Source: Spirochaetales bacterium UBA6872
GTDB lineage: Bacteria; Spirochaetota; Spirochaetia; Sphaerochaetales; Sphaerochaetaceae
Reading direction: 5' to 3'
Assembly (NCBI GenBank): GCA_002452215.1
Contig: DKCO01000032.1
Location: forward strand, 1 to 13,265
Length of the DNA: 13,265 nt
The translations under genes and the position numbers were made by a program. Below, piece after piece: positions 1 to 7,045 of the stretch; the first letter of the stretch is position 1, and the number at the start of each line of letters is the position of its first letter. Below the pieces are notes generated by a model. It was not told where the DNA came from. It saw only the letters and a list, made by a program, of their open reading frames with translations, and searched no databases.

Positions 1-87
1 GATTTTAAAGATTATGCGACTGAATAGTTACTTTCATAGAAAAAATAACTCTTTTTCTCGATTAATTATATTAATTTAAAAATTTGT

Positions 88-116
88 GTGACTAATCATA
101 ATTTTCCTAATATAAT
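88..116 (+). promoter_or_regulatory. Sigma70-type promoter of the lipoprotein gene
   Basis: A perfect -10 hexamer TATAAT lies at 111-116. A 4/6 match to the -35 consensus, GTGACT, lies at 88-93, with a 17-base spacer. Transcription would start near 123, giving a leader of about 25 bases. The surrounding 1-120 is very A+T rich, so chance matches are possible, but hexamer quality, spacing and distance to the ribosome binding site agree. Confidence 0.55.
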
Positions 117-120
117 ATAA

Positions 121-140
121 CCAATTCAGTTAATTGGAGG
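121..140 (+). promoter_or_regulatory. Ribosome binding site partly inside a small inverted repeat
   Basis: TTGGAGG at 134-140 sits seven bases before the ATG at 148. CCAATT (121-126) can pair with AATTGG (132-137) around a five-base loop, which would tie up the first part of the Shine-Dalgarno sequence. The six-pair stem is A+T rich and weak, so a regulatory effect is only possible. Confidence 0.5.
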
Positions 141-147
141 ACAGTTA

Positions 148-1620
148 ATGAGAGAGAGAGAGAGAGAGAGAAATTCTAGGCATGTTTTTCTTACTTTAGC
201 AATTTTGCTAATTTTCACTTTGACGCTTGCAATATCTTGCAACGTTGATGGGTACAAAACACCAGCCACACCAAGCGAAGTATTAGGCTTCGAAAGCGGA
301 ACAGGATCAAAAGAAGATCCATTTATAATCAAAACAGCAAAACAATTTGAATCGATTGGAAACTCAAAGACAGCATTGTACTACAAGCTTGATTCTGACA
401 TCCAGTTGCCTGCCAATTTGAATATCGAAGAATTCTTTGGCACTCTTGATGGCAATGGGAAGACAATAACATTTGCATCCGGTACAGTTGATACTGATCT
501 TTACCAAGAGTTCCTTTTCTATGCATTGAGAGGTGCAACCGTAAAGAATTTGACTGTAGAACTATCTGGTGATAAGACAGGACTTGTCTATTGCACAGAA
601 GCAGATGTTCTTCTTGAGAGCGTTACAATGAAAGGAAAACTTGTTGATACTGGAAACAACATAAGCGGATTTGTAACATATCTTGGATATGAGCGAATGT
701 ATGGTGGCGATAGAAGACCTTCAAATCTAACACTCAAAAATTGTATAAACGAAGTATCGTTCTATGACCCATCTGGGCTAAGCTGGGGACATGCTCCATT
801 TATTGGCGGATTTCCATATCCAAATGTCGAATCCGAGTCATCGCTTGTTCTTGATGGATGTATAAACAAAGCTGACATAATTGCAGGAAAAGTTGGATTT
901 GTCTTTGGAAACCAGCATTTTGTAGACAAGCTAAAGAAAGTCGAAGTCAAGAATTGCAAGAATGAAGCAACAATAAAAGGCTTTATTGATGCTGGCATAA
1001 TTACATATAAGAACTGGAATGGAACAGACAGCAAATATGTTGAGGAAAGAGATCCTGAAAAGTTCATAATCGATGAAGCATCAAAAGCTAACATCAAAGT
1101 TGAGAATGCTGGATCTTCTTTAATCGAAAAAGTAAAACTAGACACAACGAACAATAAGATATCAGTCATTCCAACTGATTTAGCAAATGTAGAAAAATAT
1201 GAGATATTTGGTCTATACCATGTCAAGATGTACAAATCAGAGCCAAATGAGACACAGAACCAGTCATATCCAATGCATGCAACTCTATATGTAAAAATCG
1301 GAGAGACAGAAAATGCTCGAACATCCGAATTGACATTGGATACAATCACAGCTGCTGATAGATATTGGGCGGAGCAAAACAAAATTGACATAACAGGCAA
1401 GAAGACTGGCGATATTATAGAGCTTAATGGCAACAAGTACATCTTTATTGCAGAAGATACTCATGAAGCTGGGATAAAGCACTCTTGCTTGAGCGAAAAT
1501 GTATCTGGTATCGAGAATGGAAACCACACAGCAAAAGCTGACAATTATTATATCTCTGGTATTGATAAAGATGGCAAAGTTTGCGCTGTTGGAAAAGTCG
1601 AACCAGAACCAATATCATAA
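148..1620 (+). CDS. Beta-helix surface lipoprotein with a GA-repeat start (phase-variation candidate)
   Basis: This predicted exported lipoprotein has 490 residues. Residues 1-8 are Met followed by alternating Arg-Glu encoded by the GA repeat. Residues 13-30 form a hydrophobic signal segment, and the lipobox LAISC puts the lipidated Cys at 31. The serine before that Cys is tolerated mainly by spirochaetes. Residues 51-59 (GTGSKEDPF) and 97-108 (FGTLDGNGKTIT) are typical of the GLUG or pectate-lyase-like beta-helix lipoproteins. Three coil-like repeats of the form LxLxxCxNxAxI occur near 194-205, 233-244 and 265-276. The C-terminal 160 residues have no motif I recognise. The ATG is supported by a good Shine-Dalgarno sequence seven bases upstream. 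Function is unknown; a surface adhesin or antigen is the likely role. Cell-surface location is inferred from the lipoprotein signal. Confidence 0.85.
   Translation: MRERERERNSRHVFLTLAILLIFTLTLAISCNVDGYKTPATPSEVLGFESGTGSKEDPFIIKTAKQFESIGNSKTALYYKLDSDIQLPANLNIEEFFGTLDGNGKTITFASGTVDTDLYQEFLFYALRGATVKNLTVELSGDKTGLVYCTEADVLLESVTMKGKLVDTGNNISGFVTYLGYERMYGGDRRPSNLTLKNCINEVSFYDPSGLSWGHAPFIGGFPYPNVESESSLVLDGCINKADIIAGKVGFVFGNQHFVDKLKKVEVKNCKNEATIKGFIDAGIITYKNWNGTDSKYVEERDPEKFIIDEASKANIKVENAGSSLIEKVKLDTTNNKISVIPTDLANVEKYEIFGLYHVKMYKSEPNETQNQSYPMHATLYVKIGETENARTSELTLDTITAADRYWAEQNKIDITGKKTGDIIELNGNKYIFIAEDTHEAGIKHSCLSENVSGIENGNHTAKADNYYISGIDKDGKVCAVGKVEPEPIS
150..171 (+). repeat. GA dinucleotide tract, 11 units, fused to the start codon
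   Basis: The G of the ATG begins an uninterrupted run of eleven GA units inside codons 1-8. Loss of one unit puts TAG at 177-179 in frame. Gain of one unit puts TAG at 197-199 in frame. Either single slip would therefore abolish the lipoprotein, while changes of three units keep the frame. This is the architecture of a simple-repeat contingency locus. Confidence 0.9.
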
Positions 1621-1634
1621 AACATCATACAAAG

Positions 1635-1656
1635 GGGGAGAGAGTTCGCTCTCCCC
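1635..1656. terminator. Hairpin between convergent genes
   Basis: GGGGAGAG (1635-1642) pairs perfectly with CTCTCCCC (1649-1656) around a six-base loop. It lies 15 bases after the stop of the upstream lipoprotein gene, and its right arm ends at the last base of the opposing gene's stop codon. Neither side has a strong T run: tattctgt follows on the plus strand, ctttgtat on the minus strand. It is a plausible shared terminator of modest strength, or a barrier to convergent transcription. Confidence 0.6.
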
Positions 1657-2195
1657 TATTCTGTCTCATAAAACACAAGCTTTTCGTTATCGATATATAC
1701 AACAAGAGTCCTAGCTAACTTTAGTGCACTTTCAGAGAAATACAGCCTTGCATCTTTTCTTTTCAAAAAGCCTTTAATAAAACCTGAGTCATATGAAAAT
1801 GTTGCCCATACACCATAGCTAGCACCATTTAACTCAAGCTCAATCGAGCCATCAGAGATAAAAGTAGAAGCTTCTCCAGTGAGTTTTGAATTTACGCTAT
1901 TTCTTAAAAGAGAGAAAGAATCTTTTGCAATCTTCCATTTAGCTCCATCAACAACCGTCAATATCCTTTGATATTCACTTTCGCTTATCTCTGATATTTC
2001 TGTAGCATTCCTAATCTCAACATAAAAGTAGCAAGCTATTGCAATCAGAGCAAAGACAGATGCTATAACGATTGCAATTTGCCATTTTGATGGGATTTTC
2101 TTCCATCTATCCTTGCTATCTTTCTTCTCCTCTAGATTCTTTACTTTTGCCTCTAGAGCCTCAATCTTCAAATCTTTTGCATTTTTCTTTGTCAT
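1656..2195 (-). CDS. Single-pass membrane protein with N-terminal coiled coil, unknown function
   Basis: This 179-residue protein has a charged Lys/Glu-rich N-terminus (residues 8-28) with heptad-like spacing, probably a short coiled coil. One clear transmembrane helix follows at about residues 38-59, then a mixed domain of about 115 residues with no family I recognise. With no cleavable signal, a topology with a cytoplasmic coiled coil and an outer C-terminal domain is inferred. It lies 42 bases downstream of the phosphatase gene on the same strand and is probably cotranscribed with it. No Shine-Dalgarno sequence is visible before the ATG, and an in-frame TAG just upstream rules out a longer form. 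Translation may be weak or coupled to the upstream gene. Confidence 0.7.
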   Translation of the reverse strand: MTKKNAKDLKIEALEAKVKNLEEKKDSKDRWKKIPSKWQIAIVIASVFALIAIACYFYVEIRNATEISEISESEYQRILTVVDGAKWKIAKDSFSLLRNSVNSKLTGEASTFISDGSIELELNGASYGVWATFSYDSGFIKGFLKRKDARLYFSESALKLARTLVVYIDNEKLVFYETE

Positions 2196-2237
2196 GAGAC
2201 AATGAAACTACAAACAGAGAGTCCAAATAAGGTGTTT

Positions 2238-2690
2238 CTAAATGGAAAGCATATGGCTCAGAAGTGCGTTTACTCCTTTGTTTACATCTTGCCATGTTCT
2301 ATTGAAATCACGGGTATACCATGGATCAGCGACATCTGTGCCAGAGCAATAATCCATCAGTTTATGGACTTTGTTGTCCTTGTCGCCACCAAAAATATAG
2401 ATCATGTTCCTGATATTCTCACTATCCATTCCGATTACATAATCAAATGAGTCATAGTCCGATCTTTTCAATAGCCTTGCTCTCTTTGAAGAACAATCTA
2501 TGCCATGGGATTCCAAAAGTCTCCTAACAGGAGGATACACAGGATTGCCAAGTTCCTCAGAGCTAGTTGCAGCTGAAGAAATCTCAAAACTCCCAGAAAG
2601 GCCTTTATCATTCACAAGTTTTTTCATCACAAACTCTGCCATTGGGCTTCTGCAAATATTGCCGTGACAGACAAAAAGTATCCTTATCAT
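2238..2690 (-). CDS. Low-molecular-weight protein tyrosine phosphatase
   Basis: A complete 150-residue member of the LMW-PTP family, close to the usual size. The P-loop CHGNICRS starts at residue 8 and gives the catalytic CX5R motif (Cys8, Arg14). The general-acid loop DPWY is at 122-125, where the family has its catalytic Asp. These enzymes hydrolyse phosphotyrosine in cytoplasmic proteins. In bacteria they often act with tyrosine kinases of surface polysaccharide systems, or are related to arsenate reductases. No kinase or capsule gene is visible here, so the substrate is unknown. The start is the only ATG before the conserved IRILFVC strand. A weak AGGA lies about 12 bases upstream. The gene leads a two-gene minus-strand unit with the coiled-coil membrane protein. 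Confidence 0.93.
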   Translation of the reverse strand: MIRILFVCHGNICRSPMAEFVMKKLVNDKGLSGSFEISSAATSSEELGNPVYPPVRRLLESHGIDCSSKRARLLKRSDYDSFDYVIGMDSENIRNMIYIFGGDKDNKVHKLMDYCSGTDVADPWYTRDFNRTWQDVNKGVNALLSHMLSI

Positions 2691-2722
2691 TGTTTTTCAA
2701 TCCTAGAATAGTACAGCTACTT

Positions 2723-2750
2723 TTTATACTTATCTTGTGCTGTCAGGCAA
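2723..2750 (-). promoter_or_regulatory. Promoter of the tyrosine phosphatase gene
   Basis: On the minus strand, TTGCCT (2750-2745) and TATAAA (2728-2723) are separated by 16 bases. Transcription would start near 2716, about 26 bases before the phosphatase ATG. Both hexamers are good but not perfect matches, and the position in the divergent intergenic region fits. Confidence 0.5.
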
Positions 2751-2856
2751 GTATCTGTCAAATATCTTCTAGATTGTTCCATTCCTTTAATCCAGCCCCC
2801 ACATTTTGCTGAAATCAAAAAATAGGAATGCATATGCAAAAAGAAAAACAAGCCTC

Positions 2857-2884
2857 TTGATATTATCAAAAATAAGAATATAAT
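2857..2884 (+). promoter_or_regulatory. Promoter of the winged-helix regulator, with palindrome over the -35 box
   Basis: TTGATA at 2857-2862 and TATAAT at 2879-2884 are separated by 16 bases, a near-consensus promoter with a start near 2890. The -35 box is the left half of a perfect palindrome, TTGATA-T-TATCAA, at 2857-2869. Such a site could be the operator through which the downstream winged-helix protein represses itself. Autoregulation is inferred. Confidence 0.55.
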
Positions 2885-2920
2885 ACAAAACGATAATAAT
2901 ATAAGGAGTGATATTGATAT

Positions 2921-3421
2921 ATGGAGCTTGCTGAGATTGTAATGAATCCCATTCGACAAAGGATTTTCCAATTCTTCCTGCTACATGAAACAGGTACCGT
3001 AAAGGAAATCAAGAAAGCACTAGATGATGTCCCAAGCGCAAGCTTATATCGCCATATAAAGATTCTTGCAGATAATTCAATTCTCATGATTGTTGACGAG
3101 AGACGAATTCGAGGCACAATCGAGAGCGTTTATAAGCTTAACAAGGATGCAATGGCAACAGAAGATGAAAACGGAAATGCAGTACAAATGTCATTGCTCT
3201 CTATTTGCGCTCAATTTGCAAAGTATTTTTCCTCAGGCAAAGCTAATCCAAAAAATGATATGTTGCTGTTCACGAATTGCACTCTTATGCTGACTGATGA
3301 AGAATTCTCGGAATACCTTTCACAAATAAATAAAGTTACAATCGAGTACATGAAGAAAAAAACGTCTCAAAACAGCAAGTCACGACAAATTACGCTTATT
3401 TCTGCTCCAATAAATGAGTAA
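2921..3421 (+). CDS. ArsR-like winged-helix transcriptional regulator
   Basis: This 166-residue protein has an N-terminal winged helix-turn-helix of the ArsR/HTH_20 type. Residues 10-22 (PIRQRIFQFFLLH) match the opening helix of the fold. The recognition helix lies around residues 38-52, with SASLYRHIKIL, and a basic wing follows at 59-66. Residues 80-160 form a helical dimerisation or sensing region without a known motif. No metal-binding cysteine cluster is present, so it is not a classic arsenic or zinc sensor. AAGGAG at 2903-2908 lies 12 bases before the ATG, and an in-frame TGA at 2915-2917 fixes this start. Relatives usually sit beside the transporter they control. Here the next 370 bases contain only a remnant, so it may have lost its target. 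Confidence 0.82.
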   Translation: MELAEIVMNPIRQRIFQFFLLHETGTVKEIKKALDDVPSASLYRHIKILADNSILMIVDERRIRGTIESVYKLNKDAMATEDENGNAVQMSLLSICAQFAKYFSSGKANPKNDMLLFTNCTLMLTDEEFSEYLSQINKVTIEYMKKKTSQNSKSRQITLISAPINE

Positions 3422-3801
3422 TTGATTGGTCTGAAGTTGTTTGATATTGAGATTATGAAAGTTTGATGATAAGGGTAAAAGCCAAAATAGCCTGGTGAAT
3501 CCAGTCCGCACAGCTTTTTAAGAAAGCAACGTAGCAGAAAACCTTCTATTTTCAATCGAAAGACTGGCATTTACATACATCAATAATAAAGCGGGAGTTT
3601 CGCTGTCGCAATCCCGACTAAGCAAACAAAGAAGAAAACACAAACATGAGCAGATAAAACTCATTTTGGACTCATATCAAGGAGAGCTATCAAAGAACAG
3701 TTATATTCAACATCTGTCGAGATTCACAAAATATTATGAGGTCGTTGAAATTTAAATAAAAAGCCAAACAGTAGATTTCACAAGAAAGGAGAATGAAATC
3801 C
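3422..3801 (+). other. Gene-poor region with only a remnant frame
   Basis: No intact gene is present. The left third (3422-3520) has stops in all forward frames. The right two thirds hold the remnant frame listed separately, and inside it an imperfect hairpin with outer arms CGGGA (3592-3596) and TCCCG (3612-3616). The last bases carry the ribosome binding site of the next gene. No clear promoter for that gene was found. Confidence 0.6.
3522..3755 (+). pseudogene. Unrecognised remnant reading frame
   Basis: An open frame of 77 codons runs from just after a TAA (3519-3521) to TAA at 3753-3755 without an ATG or ribosome binding site. Its translation has the composition of a real protein, for example NLLFSIERLAFTYINNKAG early and LILDSYQGELSKNSYIQHL near the end, with a basic RRKHKHEQ stretch between. 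The same frame is open for 20 codons before the TAA (3459-3518), so that stop may be a nonsense mutation. I do not recognise the family. A decayed 3' end of a larger gene is likelier than a functional small protein. Confidence 0.35.
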
Positions 3802-4548
3802 ATGAACTACATCAATATCACAGAAGGAAACATCGACAAGGAACACATTTGCTGTGCCATGTCAGGCAAGCAAAGCCTTGCCAAGAAAAAATGGATGAAA
3901 CAGCGTTTTAACGATGGTCTTGTCTTTTATCGCAGCGAAGAGCGTGGCAAATGCTTTATCGAATATATCCCAGCAGAGAATGCATGGATACCAATTGAAG
4001 CAAACGGCTGGATTTACATCAACTGCATTTGGGTCTCGGGTTCAATGAAAGGCCATGGATATTCGTCAGACTTGCTTTCAAAGTGCATCAATGATGCAAA
4101 GAAATATAATAAAAAAGGCATTTGCATCCTTTGTGCTGAAGGACGAAAGCGTGAGTTTCTTGCCGATCCAAAATTCTTGGCTTACAAAGGATTCATTGTT
4201 GCAGATGTATCAGATTGTGGAATTAATCTCATGTGCTTACCTCTTTCAGAAAACGCTGAATTGCCAAAATTCAAAGACTCAGCAAGGCATCCTGGTATAG
4301 ATGAAAAAGACTTTGTTCTCTACTACACAGACCAGTGTCCATTTACCCATTATTGGGTACCTAGAATACAGGAAACCGCACAAGAACATAATATTCCACT
4401 CAAAGTAGTGCATATCATTGACAAGGAAACAGCACAAAACGCTCCAGCACCAGTCACAACGTATGCTCTGTTTCGAGATGGGAAATTCGAAACTCAAGCA
4501 ATTCTATCGGATAAAAAGTTTTTAGCATTAGCAGGCACTCAATGCTGA
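3802..4548 (+). CDS. GNAT acetyltransferase with C-terminal YoaP domain
   Basis: This 248-residue fusion resembles Bacillus YoaP. The N-terminal half is a GNAT acetyltransferase fold. Its pyrophosphate-binding loop for acetyl-CoA is seen as MKGHGYSSDLL at about residues 82-92. Residues 174-245 match the YoaP domain, a thioredoxin-like unit with QCPFTHYW (Cys at 179) and later APAPVTTYALFRDG. The acyl acceptor is unknown. I chose ATG 3802 rather than ATG 3793: the Shine-Dalgarno AAAGGAG (3785-3791) is only one base from the first ATG but ten from the second, and family members begin MxYIN. The next gene starts 15 bases after the stop, so the two are probably cotranscribed. Confidence 0.88.
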   Translation: MNYINITEGNIDKEHICCAMSGKQSLAKKKWMKQRFNDGLVFYRSEERGKCFIEYIPAENAWIPIEANGWIYINCIWVSGSMKGHGYSSDLLSKCINDAKKYNKKGICILCAEGRKREFLADPKFLAYKGFIVADVSDCGINLMCLPLSENAELPKFKDSARHPGIDEKDFVLYYTDQCPFTHYWVPRIQETAQEHNIPLKVVHIIDKETAQNAPAPVTTYALFRDGKFETQAILSDKKFLALAGTQC

Positions 4549-4563
4549 TATACAGGAGAGAAC

Positions 4564-5112
4564 ATGAAGCCACTTTACACTATTCAGAAGCTTTCAAGAA
4601 TCGGAAAGATACTAAGCAACATAGCATTTATTTTTTCAGTCATCGGTTTTTGTGTCTGCATCATTGGAGTTTTGAGCCTCAAATTTGGCAACAAAAGCTT
4701 GGCAAAGATCGGCTGTGTCGCCATTCACGGACTTATCTCAGATGAATATGGATACAAAATAGAGGACATCTCATCATATCTCATTGGCATGCTAATTGCC
4801 TGTGCAGGAGAAGCTCTGCTTGCAAGATTTGCCCAATCGTACTTCAAAAACGAGTTGGAAGCAAAAACACCATTCACATTTGCAGGAGCAAAAGAAATGC
4901 TACGACTCGGCATTCTGGTGATTGTCATTCCAATAATTTGCGATGCACTTATCACCATTGCAGATTCTGTGAATGACGAAAAGGCCATATCCTTTGGTGA
5001 CGAATCAAACATCACACTTGGGATCATGTTTATTCTTGGCTCTCTCCTTTGCAATTATGGAGCACAACTGACAAAAGACGAATGTGATATATCCATGAAA
5101 ACAACTCAATAG
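4564..5112 (+). CDS. DUF2975-like four-helix membrane protein
   Basis: This 182-residue integral membrane protein has predicted helices at about 17-39, 70-90, 112-132 and 150-166. The layout resembles the DUF2975 family: an ARFAQSYFKNELEAKTPFT stretch between helices 2 and 3, and a final helix ending LLCNYGAQL. Members are small inner-membrane proteins of unknown function, often encoded beside a small DNA-binding regulator, which is absent here. AGGAG (4554-4558) lies five bases before the ATG, and the gene is 15 bases downstream of the acetyltransferase, indicating an operon. The family assignment rests on pattern resemblance. Confidence 0.75.
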   Translation: MKPLYTIQKLSRIGKILSNIAFIFSVIGFCVCIIGVLSLKFGNKSLAKIGCVAIHGLISDEYGYKIEDISSYLIGMLIACAGEALLARFAQSYFKNELEAKTPFTFAGAKEMLRLGILVIVIPIICDALITIADSVNDEKAISFGDESNITLGIMFILGSLLCNYGAQLTKDECDISMKTTQ

Positions 5113-5194
5113 CGACACACATCATGAAGCTATTTTGCTAAAACGCATAACCAAACATGTACATTTCAAATTTTGAAGCATAAAAAGGAAAACA

Positions 5195-6139
5195 ATGAAT
5201 AGAGAAACAAGCATTACATCCCTAATGAGTTCCTTTGGAAGGGCATTTCACTCCGAAAATGAGGAACATCCGATTTTTGTAGATTATCTTGCCAAAGAAT
5301 TGATGACAACAGAAGAATACGACACTGTACAAGCATATATTCTAGATGGAGCTCGTTTTTTTGAGCCAGAAATCAACACGCAGGATCAAAAGCCAATAGA
5401 GATAATTAAAAAGATTGTAAATAAACATATTGCGCCCTCCCCTCTTTGCCGTGCATGCTACACCGAAAAAACACTAAAAGAAGCTGTAATAGCTGGCACA
5501 AAGCAATATGTCATTCTCGGTGCTGGATTGGATACATTTGCATTTCGAGAGCCAGAGCTTCTATCCAAATGCAAGGTCTTTGAGGTTGATAAGCCATTGA
5601 TGCAATCCGATAAACTAAAACGTATCACTCGTGCCGGTTGGTCAATTCCATCCAATCTATCATTTGTTCCTGTGGATTTCACAAACGACAACTTGCTCGA
5701 GTGCATGCTTGCTAGTGGATTCGATAAATCTTCCAAATCCTTTTTCTCATGGCTTGGCGTAACTTACTACCTTTCAGCAGAGACAATCGATGCTATGCTT
5801 GCAACTCTTTCTAAGCTTTGTGTACAGCAAAGCATGCTTGTATTTGATTATCCTGACGAACACTTTTTCACATCTGATGAAAAGAGAGTAAGAAATACAA
5901 TAATGATGGCAAAGGCCGGTGGAGAGCCAATGCTATCATCTTTTTCGCATGAAAAGCTTGAAAAGCTACTGAATAAAAATGGCTTTACTATTTATAAGCT
6001 AATGACGCCTGAGGATATTCAAAGGGAAATTATCGATGGATACTCAGCAAATATCAAAGCTTTTGAGAACGTCAATTACTGTCTGGCTGTCAGGAAAGAT
6101 AATCCTGAAGCCATAAAAAAACAGAAAAATATGCGATGA
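5195..6139 (+). CDS. SAM-dependent methyltransferase, leucine carboxylmethyltransferase (PPM1/LCMT) family
   Basis: A complete 314-residue class I methyltransferase of the LCMT-like family. The SAM-binding glycine loop is VILGAGLDTFAFR at 106-118. FEVDKP at 129-134 gives the acidic residue that binds the ribose of SAM in the family, and PVDFTND near 159-165 is the adenine-side acidic motif. SWLGVTYYLS in the middle is also characteristic. Bacterial members methylate carboxyl or hydroxyl groups, many in secondary metabolism, and the substrate here is unknown. AAGGA lies about seven bases before the ATG. The 82 bases upstream contain only a weak promoter-like match and a short palindrome, TTCAAATTTTGAA, so read-through from the preceding pair is possible. 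Confidence 0.88.
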   Translation: MNRETSITSLMSSFGRAFHSENEEHPIFVDYLAKELMTTEEYDTVQAYILDGARFFEPEINTQDQKPIEIIKKIVNKHIAPSPLCRACYTEKTLKEAVIAGTKQYVILGAGLDTFAFREPELLSKCKVFEVDKPLMQSDKLKRITRAGWSIPSNLSFVPVDFTNDNLLECMLASGFDKSSKSFFSWLGVTYYLSAETIDAMLATLSKLCVQQSMLVFDYPDEHFFTSDEKRVRNTIMMAKAGGEPMLSSFSHEKLEKLLNKNGFTIYKLMTPEDIQREIIDGYSANIKAFENVNYCLAVRKDNPEAIKKQKNMR

Positions 6140-6331
6140 GCATGCAAAAGTGTAACAATCATCTATGGAATATTTTTAAAAAGTAGAGACAAAGCTAAGA
6201 TTGCTGTCGAAGTAGGATTTGACAAAATCTCCTTTTGAATAAGATTGAAAAGAATTTGTTATACAGATGGATTTATAAGAGCAGGTTTTCTTTATATCAG
6301 AAGGGAAAAAGAAGAAATCAGGTACAAAATT

Positions 6332-7045
6332 ATGTTGAAAATTGAACATTTATCAAAAAATTATGGTAACAAGAAAGCAGTAGACGATTTAAGTCTGCAC
6401 GTTGCGCCCGGCACGATTTGTGGCTTCATTGGTCACAATGGTGCAGGCAAGACAACTACGCTAAAAGCCGTGGCGGGTATTTTGCAATTTGACTCTGGAG
6501 AAATCTATATTGATGGCAAATCAATAAGAACCCAGACATTGGAGTGCAAGAGAAGCATTGCCTATATTCCAGACAATCCAGAACTGTATGATTACATGAC
6601 AGGAATCAAATTTCTGAATTTCATTGCTGATATTTTTGAGCTAAGCAATGATCAAAGACAGGAGAGCATATGCAAATATGCATGTCTTTTTGAACTGACA
6701 AGCGCTCTTAACCAACCAATAGCAAGCTATTCCCATGGAATGAAGCAAAAGCTGGCGATTATTTCTGCTTGGGTGCATCAGCCGAAGCTTGTTCTAATGG
6801 ATGAGCCATTTGTTGGACTTGACCCAAAAGCATCGCATATACTCAAATCGATGATGAGGGAATTGTGTTTTAGAGGTGGTGCAATTTTCTTCTCAACACA
6901 CGTGTTGGATGTAGCGGAAAAGCTTTGTGATAAAGTAGCTATTATAAAAGGTGGAAAACTGATTCGCTTTGGCGCCATGGATGCAATCAAAGGCGACAAT
7001 TCCCTAGAGGATACCTTTTTGGGACTTGAGGGAGAAACATGCTGA
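6332..7045 (+). CDS. ABC transporter ATP-binding protein
   Basis: This 237-residue nucleotide-binding subunit is of the BcrA/EcsA-like exporter class. It has Walker A GHNGAGKT (34-41), a signature SYSHGMKQK (132-140) in place of LSGGQ, Walker B LVLMDEP (153-159), and the switch His at 190 in FFSTH. The unusual signature is normal for this exporter subclass. The frame is open back to a TTG at 6245, but the conserved family N-terminus LKIEHLSKNYG begins at ATG 6332, so I start there. AGG at about 6320-6322 provides a weak ribosome binding site. Its stop overlaps the start of the permease gene (ATGCTGA), so the two are translationally coupled and form one transporter. Confidence 0.93.
   Translation: MLKIEHLSKNYGNKKAVDDLSLHVAPGTICGFIGHNGAGKTTTLKAVAGILQFDSGEIYIDGKSIRTQTLECKRSIAYIPDNPELYDYMTGIKFLNFIADIFELSNDQRQESICKYACLFELTSALNQPIASYSHGMKQKLAIISAWVHQPKLVLMDEPFVGLDPKASHILKSMMRELCFRGGAIFFSTHVLDVAEKLCDKVAIIKGGKLIRFGAMDAIKGDNSLEDTFLGLEGETC

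Noticed and set aside
762..1442. Long open frame on the minus strand (226 codons) opposite the lipoprotein gene.
   Set aside because: It lies wholly inside a well supported lipoprotein gene, has no ribosome binding site and a composition typical of an antisense shadow.
3473..3520. GGTGAATCC and CCGCACAGC, faintly recalling conserved pieces of a cobalamin riboswitch.
   Set aside because: The other conserved boxes and the surrounding stems are not found, and no cobalamin-related gene follows.
6149..6331. Frame between the methyltransferase and the ABC ATPase containing AKIAVEVGFDKISF followed by a stop, loosely like an AraC-family recognition helix; also TTGACA (6219) with TAAGAT (6240) as a promoter.
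   Set aside because: The similarity is short, no second motif of an AraC domain is present, and the promoter spacer is only 15 bases. Treated as intergenic with no supported feature.
6245..6331. N-terminal extension of the ABC ATPase from TTG 6245.
   Set aside because: The extension has no family counterpart, and the conserved beginning of such ATPases is at ATG 6332.
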